A stretch of 64,000 bases of DNA, taken from assembly GCA_035356615.1 (NCBI GenBank), contig DAOQSN010000006.1, positions 62,001-126,000 of the forward strand. The letters are read 5' to 3'. Positions 17,301 through 24,255 of the stretch are shown piece after piece. Within the stretch, counting starts at the first letter, position 1. The number at the start of each line of letters is the position of its first letter. The notes beneath the pieces are model-generated. The model had not been told where the DNA came from, made no database searches, and was given only the letters and a program-made list of their open reading frames with translations. The DNA is from JAKQDH01 sp029558835. GTDB lineage: Bacteria; Planctomycetota; Phycisphaerae; UBA1845. Made by a program: the position numbers and the translations under genes.

Positions 17301-18101
17301 GATTCGCCCGCGGATGGCGTATGCCTCTCCCCGCCCATCGGTAACGGCCCAGACAACCGCCAGCCGCCCCTGTTCGTCTTGGGCCACGGTCGGGAGACTC
17401 TCAGTGTCCTCAGCACGCGTTGACACGAAGAACTCGTCACCCCAAGGTCCCCCTTCCGGCCCGAAACGGCGGGCGACGATGCGGGCTCGGGTCTGCCCGA
17501 GGGGACCGCTCCCCCCTGCCGTCACGACCGGGGTCACCCAGATCAACGTCGCTCCGCCCTGGGCGTCGCCGGCGATCACCACGTCGTGCTGCGTACCGGC
17601 CGTGCGCCGGTTGACGAGGATTTCGTCGGACCCGAAGGTGAAGTCCGGACTGAAGCGCCGGGCGATGATGGCGCTGCCGGCGCCGTCCTGACCGAATGAC
17701 TCCCACGCCACCCAGGTTCCGCCGAGCCCATCGACGGCCACCGCGGGGTTGCTCTGCATCTTGTCGGTGAAGACGTTGACGTGCGTCTCGCCGCCGATGG
17801 GCGAGCCGTCGGGTCCGAAGCGTTGCAGGTAGACGCCGTAGTTGCCCTGCTCCTGCCGACGGCTGTCCCAGACCAAGACCAACCCGCCGTCAGCGTAGCC
17901 AGCGATGCCGGCGTTCTCCTGCACACTGGGGAGGTAGGTATTCACGCGGACCTCGTGTGGCATCAGCGTACCCACCGCACCCTTGGTCGAAACATCCGCG
18001 CCGGCCGCCGGGGCAGGTAGCAGCCCTGCACTTACACCCGGCAGGATAACGATCACCAGTCTCACAACGAGGTTCTTGACGTGCACTGCGAGTTCCCCCA
18101 C
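14322..18101 (-). CDS. Large secreted propeller/jelly-roll protein with C-terminal dockerin-like repeats
   Basis: 1259 residues, GTG start; a second GTG at 18086 with GGGGGAA upstream is an alternative. An N-terminal signal (LVVRLVIVILPGVSA) leads into WD/propeller-like repeats of the type VAVDGLGGTWVAWESFG, each about 50 residues, to around residue 430. A second propeller-like domain (about 500-930, for example DPHLAVGPQHLALVTNGAI) follows, then a jelly-roll-like segment beginning DDDFETDHGW (about 1050-1190). The tail holds two EF-hand-like calcium loops (GDNNGDCHIDLADF and DFNDDDSVDLLDL) of dockerin type. Such tails occur on planctomycete secreted proteins. The substrate is unknown. Confidence 0.85.
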   Translation of the reverse strand: MGELAVHVKNLVVRLVIVILPGVSAGLLPAPAAGADVSTKGAVGTLMPHEVRVNTYLPSVQENAGIAGYADGGLVLVWDSRRQEQGNYGVYLQRFGPDGSPIGGETHVNVFTDKMQSNPAVAVDGLGGTWVAWESFGQDGAGSAIIARRFSPDFTFGSDEILVNRRTAGTQHDVVIAGDAQGGATLIWVTPVVTAGGSGPLGQTRARIVARRFGPEGGPWGDEFFVSTRAEDTESLPTVAQDEQGRLAVVWAVTDGRGEAYAIRGRILQTDGTACTPVFTVSEADGAVHIEPAVAATRSGEFVVAWLTTTGEDYVVSYRRITPDGCAVGPTHSWQDARLRQLSGVAVAGTPGGGWCMAVNAAVGGDDPAGGIYARCFGADGQAMSDTTRVNRHTDGVQRLAVARGKQRLTYTAAGRLAVAWAGDCGSGDAEAVNLTVLLSKDDIDALQALLPSAQGTTELTTPTSPIAKPHEPPIRDPSTIPAEPFGGDPEPFSRGRDLGFIGVTNTGWTPPDPHLAVGPQHLALVTNGAIAFYQKDGTLLFQDELEDAYGFWGVEGATGMVFDPEVLYDPHSNRFMAMACERTNDNRSKFLLAVSSNADPMNAWHRWRFDVTALAGNDIDSPNLAVDAQAVYLSSDHFSPNKYLVYILDKASVLSGGTPTPRSLLVTGSHSFGLPVTYDADAPAQYMIEAFESSSNSTVRFHAITDPLGTPQRVTATLAVPTYTMPEDPPQKGTSIRPEVFEARFWSCVYRNGSLWAVHHHGSSRVRARWYEFAMNNWPVGGTPELVQYGEIDPGTPVRTFFPSIWVDNVGNAAIVCSRSSAQEYISIWYAVRLAGDPPGTFGPLTFVKSSSGPYTFAARWGDYSGTSDDPAQPGAFWFHHEYAPTSTSWNTWIAQTVLETLQLEMVDPAPVPTLVPPGTPLSVTLRITEVGQTLVPGSAKLYYRFDESAPFEQITLTDLGEGLFQAAVPGAACGQTPQFAFGATGNGGSTVYEPADFPAETFSYGIGQVTVVLDDDFETDHGWTATYVPDGSPVTGFWERVEPIGTTAAPSSDFSGAGTYCYVTQNGLPGGGDGDADVDNGTFILTSPTLAMPSGGTISYARWFYWHGNGTEDFLDVELSNDDGGSWALAERVSGITGWVQRTVQVEDYVSPSATVRIRFVTSDVPSDSLTEAAVDEVVVQAVGCLSCPFPGDNNGDCHIDLADFSDAVGCLSGPGVTASPACGCFDFNDDDSVDLLDLAAYQNAFTGPAATIPGCR

Positions 18102-18511
18102 GTAATGGCTTCACCCCACCCAACCGTGCGGCCGGCGTGGCTTGCCGAGCCTTGTGCGGGGCAGCCGCCCCCTCTTGCTCCGTCTGGCGCACGCGGGCAT
18201 TGACGGCGCAAACGAAGACCCAGTGTGTGTCAGCAAAGCATGATCAACAACGAGGCTGGTGTCAAAGCGGATGTCGCTACACCCCCGGCACGCGGCCAGG
18301 CGACGTCTCGCGCTGCGGAGCCGACCCGCGTGGCCGAGGCGCGGGTGAATGTCCCCGTGCGGCGGAGAACTGGGGATCGCCGTCGTCATCCCAGTAGACA
18401 GCATTGCGACTGTCCCCGCGCGGGGGCGAACTGGACGGGCGGGGTACCTTCCCGCCGCCCGGGTCTCACGTCTCCAGTCAGCGGTCGCCAGGTACACAGG
18501 ACCAACTGAGG
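18102..18511. other. Spacer with a two-unit direct repeat
   Basis: No gene is seen. Two similar units occur: GTCCCCGTGCGGCGGAGAAC near 18351 and GTCCCCGCGCGGGGGCGAAC near 18413, about 63 bp apart. Two units are not enough for a CRISPR array. Confidence 0.5.
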
Positions 18512-19087
18512 CTACTTCGCCGCGGCGCCCGGCGGTGCGGGAACTCCGCCCGGGGTCTTGGTGATGACCCCGGAGGCAAGCGCCGAGTTCGGCACGATCA
18601 CAATCTTGTTGTCCGGATGCCGGAGGATCGTGGCGAAGACCTGGACCTCATCGACGACCCCCTTGGTGCCGGCCGCCTCAATGAAGTCACCTGCCCGGAA
18701 AGGGCGGAACGCGATGATCATCACCCCGGCCGCCAGGTTCGCCAACGAGCCCTGCAACGCCAGGCCGACCGCCAATCCGGCCGCACCCAGGATCGCGATG
18801 AAGGAAGTCGTCTGCACGCCGACCCTGCCGAGGGCGGTGAGGATCACGAGCACCAACAGCAGCAGATACACCATGTGCGACAGGAAGCCGACCAGGGTGG
18901 GATCCAGGTGAGCCCGCTTGAGCACGCCCCGCAGCACCCGACGCAGCACGCGCGCCACGATCCAACCTACGACCAGCGTGACCAACGCCTGGAGTACGGC
19001 CGGTCCGTACTTGTCCACCCAAGCGGTAACCTGAGTCATCAGGGTGGCCTGCTCGGCCACCGTAGCCGGATCAACCACAGTATCCAT
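18512..19087 (-). CDS. Short MscS-family mechanosensitive channel
   Basis: 191 residues. It has the MscS core: a hydrophobic helix LQALVTLVVGWIVARVL, a second helix VYLLLLVLVILTALGRVGV, and the pore-lining TM3 with the Gly/Ala pattern AILGAAGLAVGLALQGSL. The first beta domain follows (FRPFRAGDFIEAAGTKGVVDEVQVFATILRHPDNKIVIVPNSAL). The protein stops shortly after the PNSALASGVI strand with a Pro/Gly/Ala tail, so the usual C-terminal alpha-beta cage of MscS (roughly 100 residues) is absent. Sequence after the stop shows no continuation in another frame that I could find. It may be a genuinely minimal channel or a decayed gene. Confidence 0.85.
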   Translation of the reverse strand: MDTVVDPATVAEQATLMTQVTAWVDKYGPAVLQALVTLVVGWIVARVLRRVLRGVLKRAHLDPTLVGFLSHMVYLLLLVLVILTALGRVGVQTTSFIAILGAAGLAVGLALQGSLANLAAGVMIIAFRPFRAGDFIEAAGTKGVVDEVQVFATILRHPDNKIVIVPNSALASGVITKTPGGVPAPPGAAAK

Positions 19088-19183
19088 CGCGTGACCTCCG
19101 CTCAGTTCGTGTGTCGGCTGGCGCTCGCGTTATCGCCCTGCGGCAACCAGCTCCACACATCGGGGCAATCGACAACGAGGCCA

Positions 19184-19216
19184 GGGTGGCATGGCCAGGT
19201 ACAGCGCCGCCATGCC
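19184..19216 (-). repeat. REP-like palindrome, family B copy 1
   Basis: The reverse complement reads GGCATGGCGGCGCTGTACC then TGGCCATGCCACCC, an imperfect hairpin with arms GGCATGGC/GCCATGCC. Similar copies are at 42788, 43431, 46896, 60298 and 60366. Confidence 0.7.
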
Positions 19217-19242
19217 TTTCCACCGCCGGGCGGCATGCTGCA

Positions 19243-19385
19243 GTACGTGTTCAGCGTGGGTGCCATGCCCTCACCCGCCGCTGGCGGGGGTGGGCATGTG
19301 CCGCGGTACGCAGAAGCATGCTCACCCGCGACCGCGGTCGGGGGAAAGCATGGCACCCACAACACCAAAGACGCTAAACACATAC
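19243..19385 (+). repeat. MITE-like palindromic element, family A copy 3
   Basis: Left end GTACGTGTTCAGCGT and right end ACGCTAAACACATAC form terminal inverted repeats. Internal hairpins are TGCCCTCACCCGCC/GGCGGGGGTGGGCA and CACCCGCGAC/GTCGGGGG, ending GCATGGCACCCAC. It lies in the 19088-19628 spacer, which otherwise has no gene. Confidence 0.85.
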
Positions 19386-19628
19386 ATGCGTGCACCAGCA
19401 TGCGGCCTTGCCTGTCGGGAGACAGTCGCCTTCAGTCGGGGCACGCCGCGCACCCAGTCTCCCAATGGCGCGGCCGTGCTTCGCGGGGCACCCGCGCCTT
19501 GCCGCCCGGCGGGTACGGCGCGACCTGCCCGCCCCGCTGCCCAGAGCCAAGCCGGGCAGCGCATGCCGCGCGCAGTCGGCAGCGCGCGGGGAGCATACCC
19601 TCGCATGCCCCCTGCGCGCCTGCCGTCG

Positions 19629-20717
19629 CTACTTGAGCTCCAGCACGATATTGCCGTAGTACGTGTTGTCCAGTCTCTCCACGCCGGGCTGCGGGTTCGA
19701 GTTATACTCGTTCTTCACGCCCAGCTTCAGCTTCCAGACATCGCTGTTGGCCAGCGGGAACGCCAGGGCGGTGTCGAGCACGAGGCGATAGTCGCTGAAC
19801 TCTTCCAGGCTCGGGCTGTAGGTCGTGCTGTGCGTGAACTGCGCCCAGCGCGAGATATCCAGCCGGTAGTCCATGCCGAGATCAGCAATCGGGTCGTCCA
19901 CGGTCCGACCGTCCTCATAGGCCTCGTGACGGTAACCACCGCCGGCCCGGGTCTTGAACTCGTGGTGGGGCTTCTTCAGCCAGTAGTAGCCGACACCGGC
20001 CGCAGCCGTCGCCCGCAGATCCAGGTTCTCGAACTCGTCATGCTCGAGCTCGCCGCGACCATAGGCCATGAACCGCTCCGTAATGTTGTACTCGTAGTAC
20101 ACGCCGCCGAGGTACTCATTGCGGTTGCGGGTGTCGTTCTGCTCGGCGTAGTCGGCCGCGATGTAGAACTTGAGCAGGTCGTCGACGGTCTTGCGGCGCA
20201 GCTCACCGCGGCCACGGACCTCGAACGTATCCGTATTCCCTTCCTTCTTGGTGGCCCCGGCCTCGAGCGTGGCGGACCACTTGGGCTTGGCGGCCTCTGC
20301 CGCCTTCTGCGCCTGGACGATGCGGGGGTCTTCCGCGCCCGCAGGCCAGATGGCCTCCACCTTGCCGACTTCCACGGGAATCGGCCCCAGGGCGCCCTCC
20401 ATCTGGGCCTGCGTGCCCTCGGCGTTCAACTGCATCTTCCCCACGAGCTGGTCACCGCTGTCGAAACGCACGTTGACGCTCTCGTCGGTGCTGATCGCCT
20501 GCACCTTGGCCAGCTCGATGGTCACCGTGCCCGCGAAACCCGTGACCAGGGTCAACTTGCCTTCGGCTACCGCCGTGACTTTGCCCACCAGTCGGCTTCC
20601 ATCCGTCGTCGTGATCACATCCGCCCGGACCGCCGCGGTCGCGATCACCATCATCAGACCACCGGCGAGAAGCGTGATCATTCTCGCCTGCCCACCGAAC
20701 CATGCATTGAACTTCAT
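19629..20717 (-). CDS. DUF481 outer-membrane protein (YdiY-like)
   Basis: 362 residues from ATG 20717 behind AGGTGAG. The signal peptide is MITLLAGGLMMVIATAAVRA. Residues about 35-130 form an SH3-like/beta region (DVITTTDGSRLVGKVTAVAEGKLTL, VELAKVQAI-type strands) seen in front of DUF481 barrels. The C-terminal ~220 residues show alternating amphipathic strands (ATLEAGATKKEGNTDTFEV, YEYNITERFMAYGRGELE, AGVGYYWLKKPHHEFKTRAG, LRLD-type strands) and end NIVLELK, typical of DUF481 beta-barrels in the outer membrane. The function is unknown. Confidence 0.85.
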   Translation of the reverse strand: MKFNAWFGGQARMITLLAGGLMMVIATAAVRADVITTTDGSRLVGKVTAVAEGKLTLVTGFAGTVTIELAKVQAISTDESVNVRFDSGDQLVGKMQLNAEGTQAQMEGALGPIPVEVGKVEAIWPAGAEDPRIVQAQKAAEAAKPKWSATLEAGATKKEGNTDTFEVRGRGELRRKTVDDLLKFYIAADYAEQNDTRNRNEYLGGVYYEYNITERFMAYGRGELEHDEFENLDLRATAAAGVGYYWLKKPHHEFKTRAGGGYRHEAYEDGRTVDDPIADLGMDYRLDISRWAQFTHSTTYSPSLEEFSDYRLVLDTALAFPLANSDVWKLKLGVKNEYNSNPQPGVERLDNTYYGNIVLELK

Positions 20718-20896
20718 TGTTGTGCTCACCTCGCGTGATGTGTGCGGCCGCACCGCATCGGCACCACGTCAGATTCGGTTTCCCAGTCACCTGCCCTGCT
20801 GTACGTGCGCGAACGCGCAACCGGCAACGCCGGCCTTAAGCCCAACCCCGCGCGGTTTACGGGTAAGACCCGCGGTGCCGAAGCGCGCACCATCAC

Positions 20897-21130
20897 TCAA
20901 TCGTCGTCGATCCGGTCGAAGAAGTTGTTGACCGCGTTGTTGACGGCGTTGTTCAGCGGTGTAATCAACGCGGACTGCACCAAGCCGATGACAATCTGCC
21001 GGGTATCCAGTGTCGTCGTCGTGGTGGCAGTAATCTGTCCCCACTCGCACCCACTCGCCAACGGCAGCAACACCGCCAGCAGCACCAGGCTCACACGGCG
21101 GTACCACGTACGCAGCATTCGCCTTCTCAT
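20897..21130 (-). CDS. Small lipoprotein, 77 residues
   Basis: Start ATG 21130 with GGGAGGAG upstream. The signal VSLVLLAVLLPLASGC has a clear lipobox (Cys about residue 28). The short mature part (EWGQITATTTTTLDTRQIVI...) ends in an Asn-rich repeat PLNNAVNNAVNNFFDRIDDD. Function is unknown. The size and layout resemble the 77-residue lipoprotein at 34443-34676, possibly a paralogous family. Confidence 0.75.
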   Translation of the reverse strand: MRRRMLRTWYRRVSLVLLAVLLPLASGCEWGQITATTTTTLDTRQIVIGLVQSALITPLNNAVNNAVNNFFDRIDDD

Positions 21131-21407
21131 ACCGCAACTCCTCCCTTCTGGCGTTTCGATGTGATCCACCGCGGTCGGCTCAATGCCGCCGGCCGCGCCA
21201 ATTCTGCACGCTGCTACCGTAGGCGGTGTGCCGTGTCCTGTCAACGGTCGGCTCGGTCAGGGCCTCGGATGTGCGTGTACGCACCGGCGGACGGCGGCAG
21301 CGGGGCCGCACGCCGACGGCGCTTCTCCGGCCATGACGACAGCACCGCGCAGGAGCGTACCAGAATACCCAAACTGACGGACGAAGTTGGGTCTGGCATT
21401 CTCTGCC

Positions 21408-21589
21408 GTACCTGTTTAGCGTGGGTGCCATGCCCACCCCCGCCCCAGGCGGGGGTGGGCATGTGCCGCGTCCGCAGAGGCATGCTTACCCGCGACCGCA
21501 GTCACGGGAAAGCATGGCACCCACAACGCCCGTGACCGCAGTCGCGGGAAAGCATGGCACCCACAACGCCGAAGACGCTAAACACGTAC
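21408..21589 (+). repeat. MITE-like palindromic element, family A copy 4 (longest)
   Basis: Terminal inverted repeats GTACCTGTTTAGCGT and ACGCTAAACACGTAC. The left hairpin CCCACCCCCGCC/GGCGGGGGTGGGCA is perfect. The right module with GACCGCAGTC and CGGGAAAGCATGGCACCCAC is duplicated in tandem (about 21496-21535 and 21530-21570), making this copy about 40 bp longer. It lies in the 21131-21789 spacer; no gene is seen there. Confidence 0.88.
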
Positions 21590-21789
21590 TCTCTGTCAGA
21601 CCCCGGCAGTTGTCCAAACCGGCAAGGTCGCTATTCTACCCTGTGTAGCTTGCGCAGCCGCCGCTGTCGGCCCATTTTCTAGTTGGCGTCGGAACCACCG
21701 TGCACGATTGAGCGCCGGCGGTTTGAACCGCGAACACGGGTGGCGCATGGTGGTGCACTCGCGCTCGAAGCACTTGCCACCGGGAGACG

Positions 21790-22302
21790 TTACTCTCCTC
21801 CACCGCCGAAACGTGCCTTGAGCTTGACCGCCACGTCGGGCGGGACCAGTTGGGCGAGACGCTGAACGTCGTAGCCACCGATCTCGACGATCTGGCGGAT
21901 GAGCGTACTCGACGTCAGCACATGCTCGTGGCTGGTCATCAGGAAGATGGTCTCGATGCCGCCGATGATGAGGTTCGTGTTGGCGATTTCGAGTTCGGCG
22001 TGCAGATCGACGTTGTCGCGAATGCCGCGCAGGATCACCCGCGCGCCGATCTCGCGGGCATAGCGGGCCGTCAGCCCGGTGTACGTGTGCACCTCAACGT
22101 TGGGCAGGTGCCGAGTGTGCTCGATGAGCATCTGCTTGCGCTCATCCGGGGTGAAGACTTCGATCTTGGTCGGGTTGACACCGACGGCCACCAGCAGGCG
22201 GTCGAACAACCGCGCCCCCCGCTCGATGATGTTGAGGTGCCCGTGGGTAACCGGATCGAACGCCCCGGGGAAGATCGCCAGCAAATCGCCGCACGCGGAC
22301 AT
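21790..22302 (-). CDS. coaD: Phosphopantetheine adenylyltransferase
   Basis: 170 residues, the normal CoaD length. It shows the nucleotidyltransferase start AIFPGAFDPVTHGHLNII (T/HxGH motif), VGVNPTKIEVFTPDERKQM, RGIRDNVDLHAELEIANTN and the C-terminal TSSTLIRQIVEIGGYDVQRL. It adenylates 4'-phosphopantetheine in the penultimate step of coenzyme A synthesis. Start ATG 22302 follows GGGAGAA. It is divergent from pyrD, and its own promoter is seen at 22334-22361. Confidence 0.95.
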   Translation of the reverse strand: MSACGDLLAIFPGAFDPVTHGHLNIIERGARLFDRLLVAVGVNPTKIEVFTPDERKQMLIEHTRHLPNVEVHTYTGLTARYAREIGARVILRGIRDNVDLHAELEIANTNLIIGGIETIFLMTSHEHVLTSSTLIRQIVEIGGYDVQRLAQLVPPDVAVKLKARFGGGGE

Positions 22303-22333
22303 CGACGTTCTCCCATGCTCCGGCACGGCGCCC

Positions 22334-22361
22334 ATTGTACTGCGTGTCCCAGGAACGTCCA
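22334..22361 (-). promoter_or_regulatory. Sigma-70-type promoter for coaD
   Basis: Minus strand: TGGACG (-35, 22356-22361), 16 bp, TACAAT (-10, 22334-22339), about 32 bases before the coaD start. Confidence 0.45.
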
Positions 22362-22423
22362 GCGTATCCGGTTTGCGGCGCCGCGGTGCCCGCCGCAGAC
22401 CGTTGACACAGCCCCGCCCCGGC

Positions 22424-23380
22424 ATGATGCTGCCGGTCATGAGCAGCATGCCGGCTACCGCCGTGGACTTGTCCGTGGACCTGGCGGGGCTCACCCTGCG
22501 CAACCCGATCCTGACGGCCTCCGGCACCAGCGGTTACGGCTCGGAGCTGGCGGCCTTCCTGGACCTGGGCACTCTCGGGGCATTCGTCACGAAATCCGTC
22601 ACCGTAGAGCCGCGCCGGGGGAATCCGCCGCCGCGGGCGGTCGAGACCTGCTCCGGCATGCTGAACGCCATCGGGCTGGCGAACGTCGGGTTGGAACGCT
22701 TCCTGAAGGAGAAGGTCCCCTACCTGCGCACGGCCCGCACGGTCGTCATCGTCAACGTGGCCGGGCATCGGGTGGAGGACTACGTGGCCGCCTGTGAGCG
22801 CCTCGACGCCTGCGACTGCGTGCGGGGCATCGAGCTGAACGTGTCCTGCCCCAACGTGGTGGACGGGCTGGATTTCGGGACGGACCCCCAGCGCTTGCAC
22901 GCCCTCGTTACGGCCGTGCGCCCCCACGTCCGGAATGCGAAGCTGATCGTCAAGCTGTCACCTAACGTCACGGACATCACCGCCACGGCCACCGCGGCCG
23001 TCGCCGCCGGCGCCGACGCCCTCTCGTTGATTAACACGCTCCAGGGCATGGCGATCAACATCGAGGCGCAGGCGCCGATCCTGGCCAACCGGTGCGGGGG
23101 GCTGTCGGGCCCGGCCATCAAGCCGGTGGCATTGGCGATGGTGCATCGGGTGTACACGCGGGTCGCACGGGACGCCAGCGTGCCGGTCATCGGGATGGGC
23201 GGCGTGACGACGTGGCAGGATGTCGTGGAGTTTCTGTTGGCCGGGGCAACGGCCGTGGCCGTGGGGACCGCGCTGTTCGTCAACCCCGCGGTGCCCAAGA
23301 CCCTATGTGCGGGGCTGCGGGAGTACGTTGACCGGAAGGGACTGCGGAGCGTGCGGGAACTGATCGGGCGGTTGCACTGA
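22424..23380 (+). CDS. pyrD: Dihydroorotate dehydrogenase, class 1 catalytic subunit
   Basis: 318 residues from ATG 22424; an ATG at 22439 (MSSMPATAVD) is equally possible. It is a class 1 FMN TIM barrel: NPILTASGTSGYG at the N-terminus, TCSGMLNAIGLANVG, the active-site ELNVSCPNV with the catalytic cysteine of class 1 enzymes, KLSPNVTDI, NTLQGMAI and the C-terminal FMN-phosphate site VIGMGGV...GATAVAVGTALF. It oxidises dihydroorotate to orotate. Class 1B enzymes need PyrK for NAD coupling; pyrK is not in the window. It is divergent from coaD. Confidence 0.93.
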   Translation: MMLPVMSSMPATAVDLSVDLAGLTLRNPILTASGTSGYGSELAAFLDLGTLGAFVTKSVTVEPRRGNPPPRAVETCSGMLNAIGLANVGLERFLKEKVPYLRTARTVVIVNVAGHRVEDYVAACERLDACDCVRGIELNVSCPNVVDGLDFGTDPQRLHALVTAVRPHVRNAKLIVKLSPNVTDITATATAAVAAGADALSLINTLQGMAINIEAQAPILANRCGGLSGPAIKPVALAMVHRVYTRVARDASVPVIGMGGVTTWQDVVEFLLAGATAVAVGTALFVNPAVPKTLCAGLREYVDRKGLRSVRELIGRLH

Positions 23381-23416
23381 CCGCAACGTGAAATCGGTCT
23401 TGACCTTTGTTCGAAG

Positions 23417-23561
23417 GTACGTGCCCAGCGTGGGTGCCAAGCCCTCACCCGCCACAGACGGGGTGGGCATGTGCCGCGGCCGCGGAGGCATGCTTACCCG
23501 CGACGGCCGTCGCGGGTAACCACGGCACCCGCAACGCCGAAGACGCTGGACATGTAAGTAC
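23417..23561 (+). repeat. MITE-like palindromic element, family A copy 5
   Basis: Left GTACGTGCCCAGCGT and right ACGCTGGACATGTAAGTAC are diverged inverted ends. The core CTTACCCGCGAC/GTCGCGGGTAA is a perfect hairpin and GCGTGGGTGCCA/GGCACCCGC flank it. Confidence 0.78.
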
Positions 23562-23591
23562 GGGGTCAGCCTGGGTTAAGGACGCGTGCTT

Positions 23592-24164
23592 ATGCTGACG
23601 GACTCACCGAATGATGGCGTGGGCGCCGAATCCGAGCCGACTGCCGGGCGAGATGCGTCCGACGCGCCGCTCGAGCCGGACGCGGAGTGGGCCGAGGACG
23701 AGTCGCCGGAGCCCGCGGACTCGTGCCTCGTCGAGGTACCTGAGGGAGTCCCTGAAGTGGGGCAGGGCGCGGTACCCGCCGTGCCCGCGGATCTTGCTGA
23801 CGAGAAGGCAGACGACGCGGGCTCCCTGGAACTGTTTGCCGAGCCCCTGCCCGCCGGTCCCGAGATCCCGTCTCCCAGGCCCGAGCAGAAGCTGGACGTG
23901 GCGACGCGGGCCGTGGTCGTGGAACTCCGGCACATCGAGGACCAGGTCCGTCGGCTGCTGGAGGAGCGTGACCCCAAGCGGAAGCGGAAGCTGGCAGGGA
24001 CTCGACGCTGGCACGAACTGCACGAGGAACTGATCAATCTCCGCCACTCGGGACGACTGAGCGAAGAGACGATTGAGTCCCTGGAACGACTTATCGCCCG
24101 CCGCCACTTCCTGTTTCGGCAGCTCCGCTTCTACGCCGGCACGCGGCCGACGTGGAACACGTAA
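23592..24164 (+). CDS. Hypothetical protein, acidic N-terminus and helical C-terminus
   Basis: 190 residues; AAGGA precedes the ATG at 23592. The first ~100 residues are rich in Glu, Asp, Pro and Ala and look disordered. Residues about 105-180 are basic and helical (VVELRHIEDQVRRLLEERD, RWHELHEELINLRHSG, ETIESLERLIARRHFLFRQL), likely a coiled coil. No known family is recognised. An antisense frame of similar length exists, but this strand gives the more protein-like composition. It ends 91 bp from the convergent aceE stop. Confidence 0.6.
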   Translation: MLTDSPNDGVGAESEPTAGRDASDAPLEPDAEWAEDESPEPADSCLVEVPEGVPEVGQGAVPAVPADLADEKADDAGSLELFAEPLPAGPEIPSPRPEQKLDVATRAVVVELRHIEDQVRRLLEERDPKRKRKLAGTRRWHELHEELINLRHSGRLSEETIESLERLIARRHFLFRQLRFYAGTRPTWNT

Positions 24165-24255
24165 CGCCGGCCGCGCGTCCCGGGTCGACATGATGCAGTC
24201 AGGCGCGACGCCGTGGCACGCGGCTCAGCGTCCAGTCACGGACGGGATGACCCCG

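Noticed and set aside
14322..18101. Long open frames antisense to the dockerin protein and to many other genes
   Set aside because: High G+C leaves few stop codons on the other strand. They lack domain signatures, signal peptides and ribosome sites, while the listed strands have them.
18348..18440. CRISPR array
   Set aside because: Only two diverged units, unequal flanks and no cas genes.
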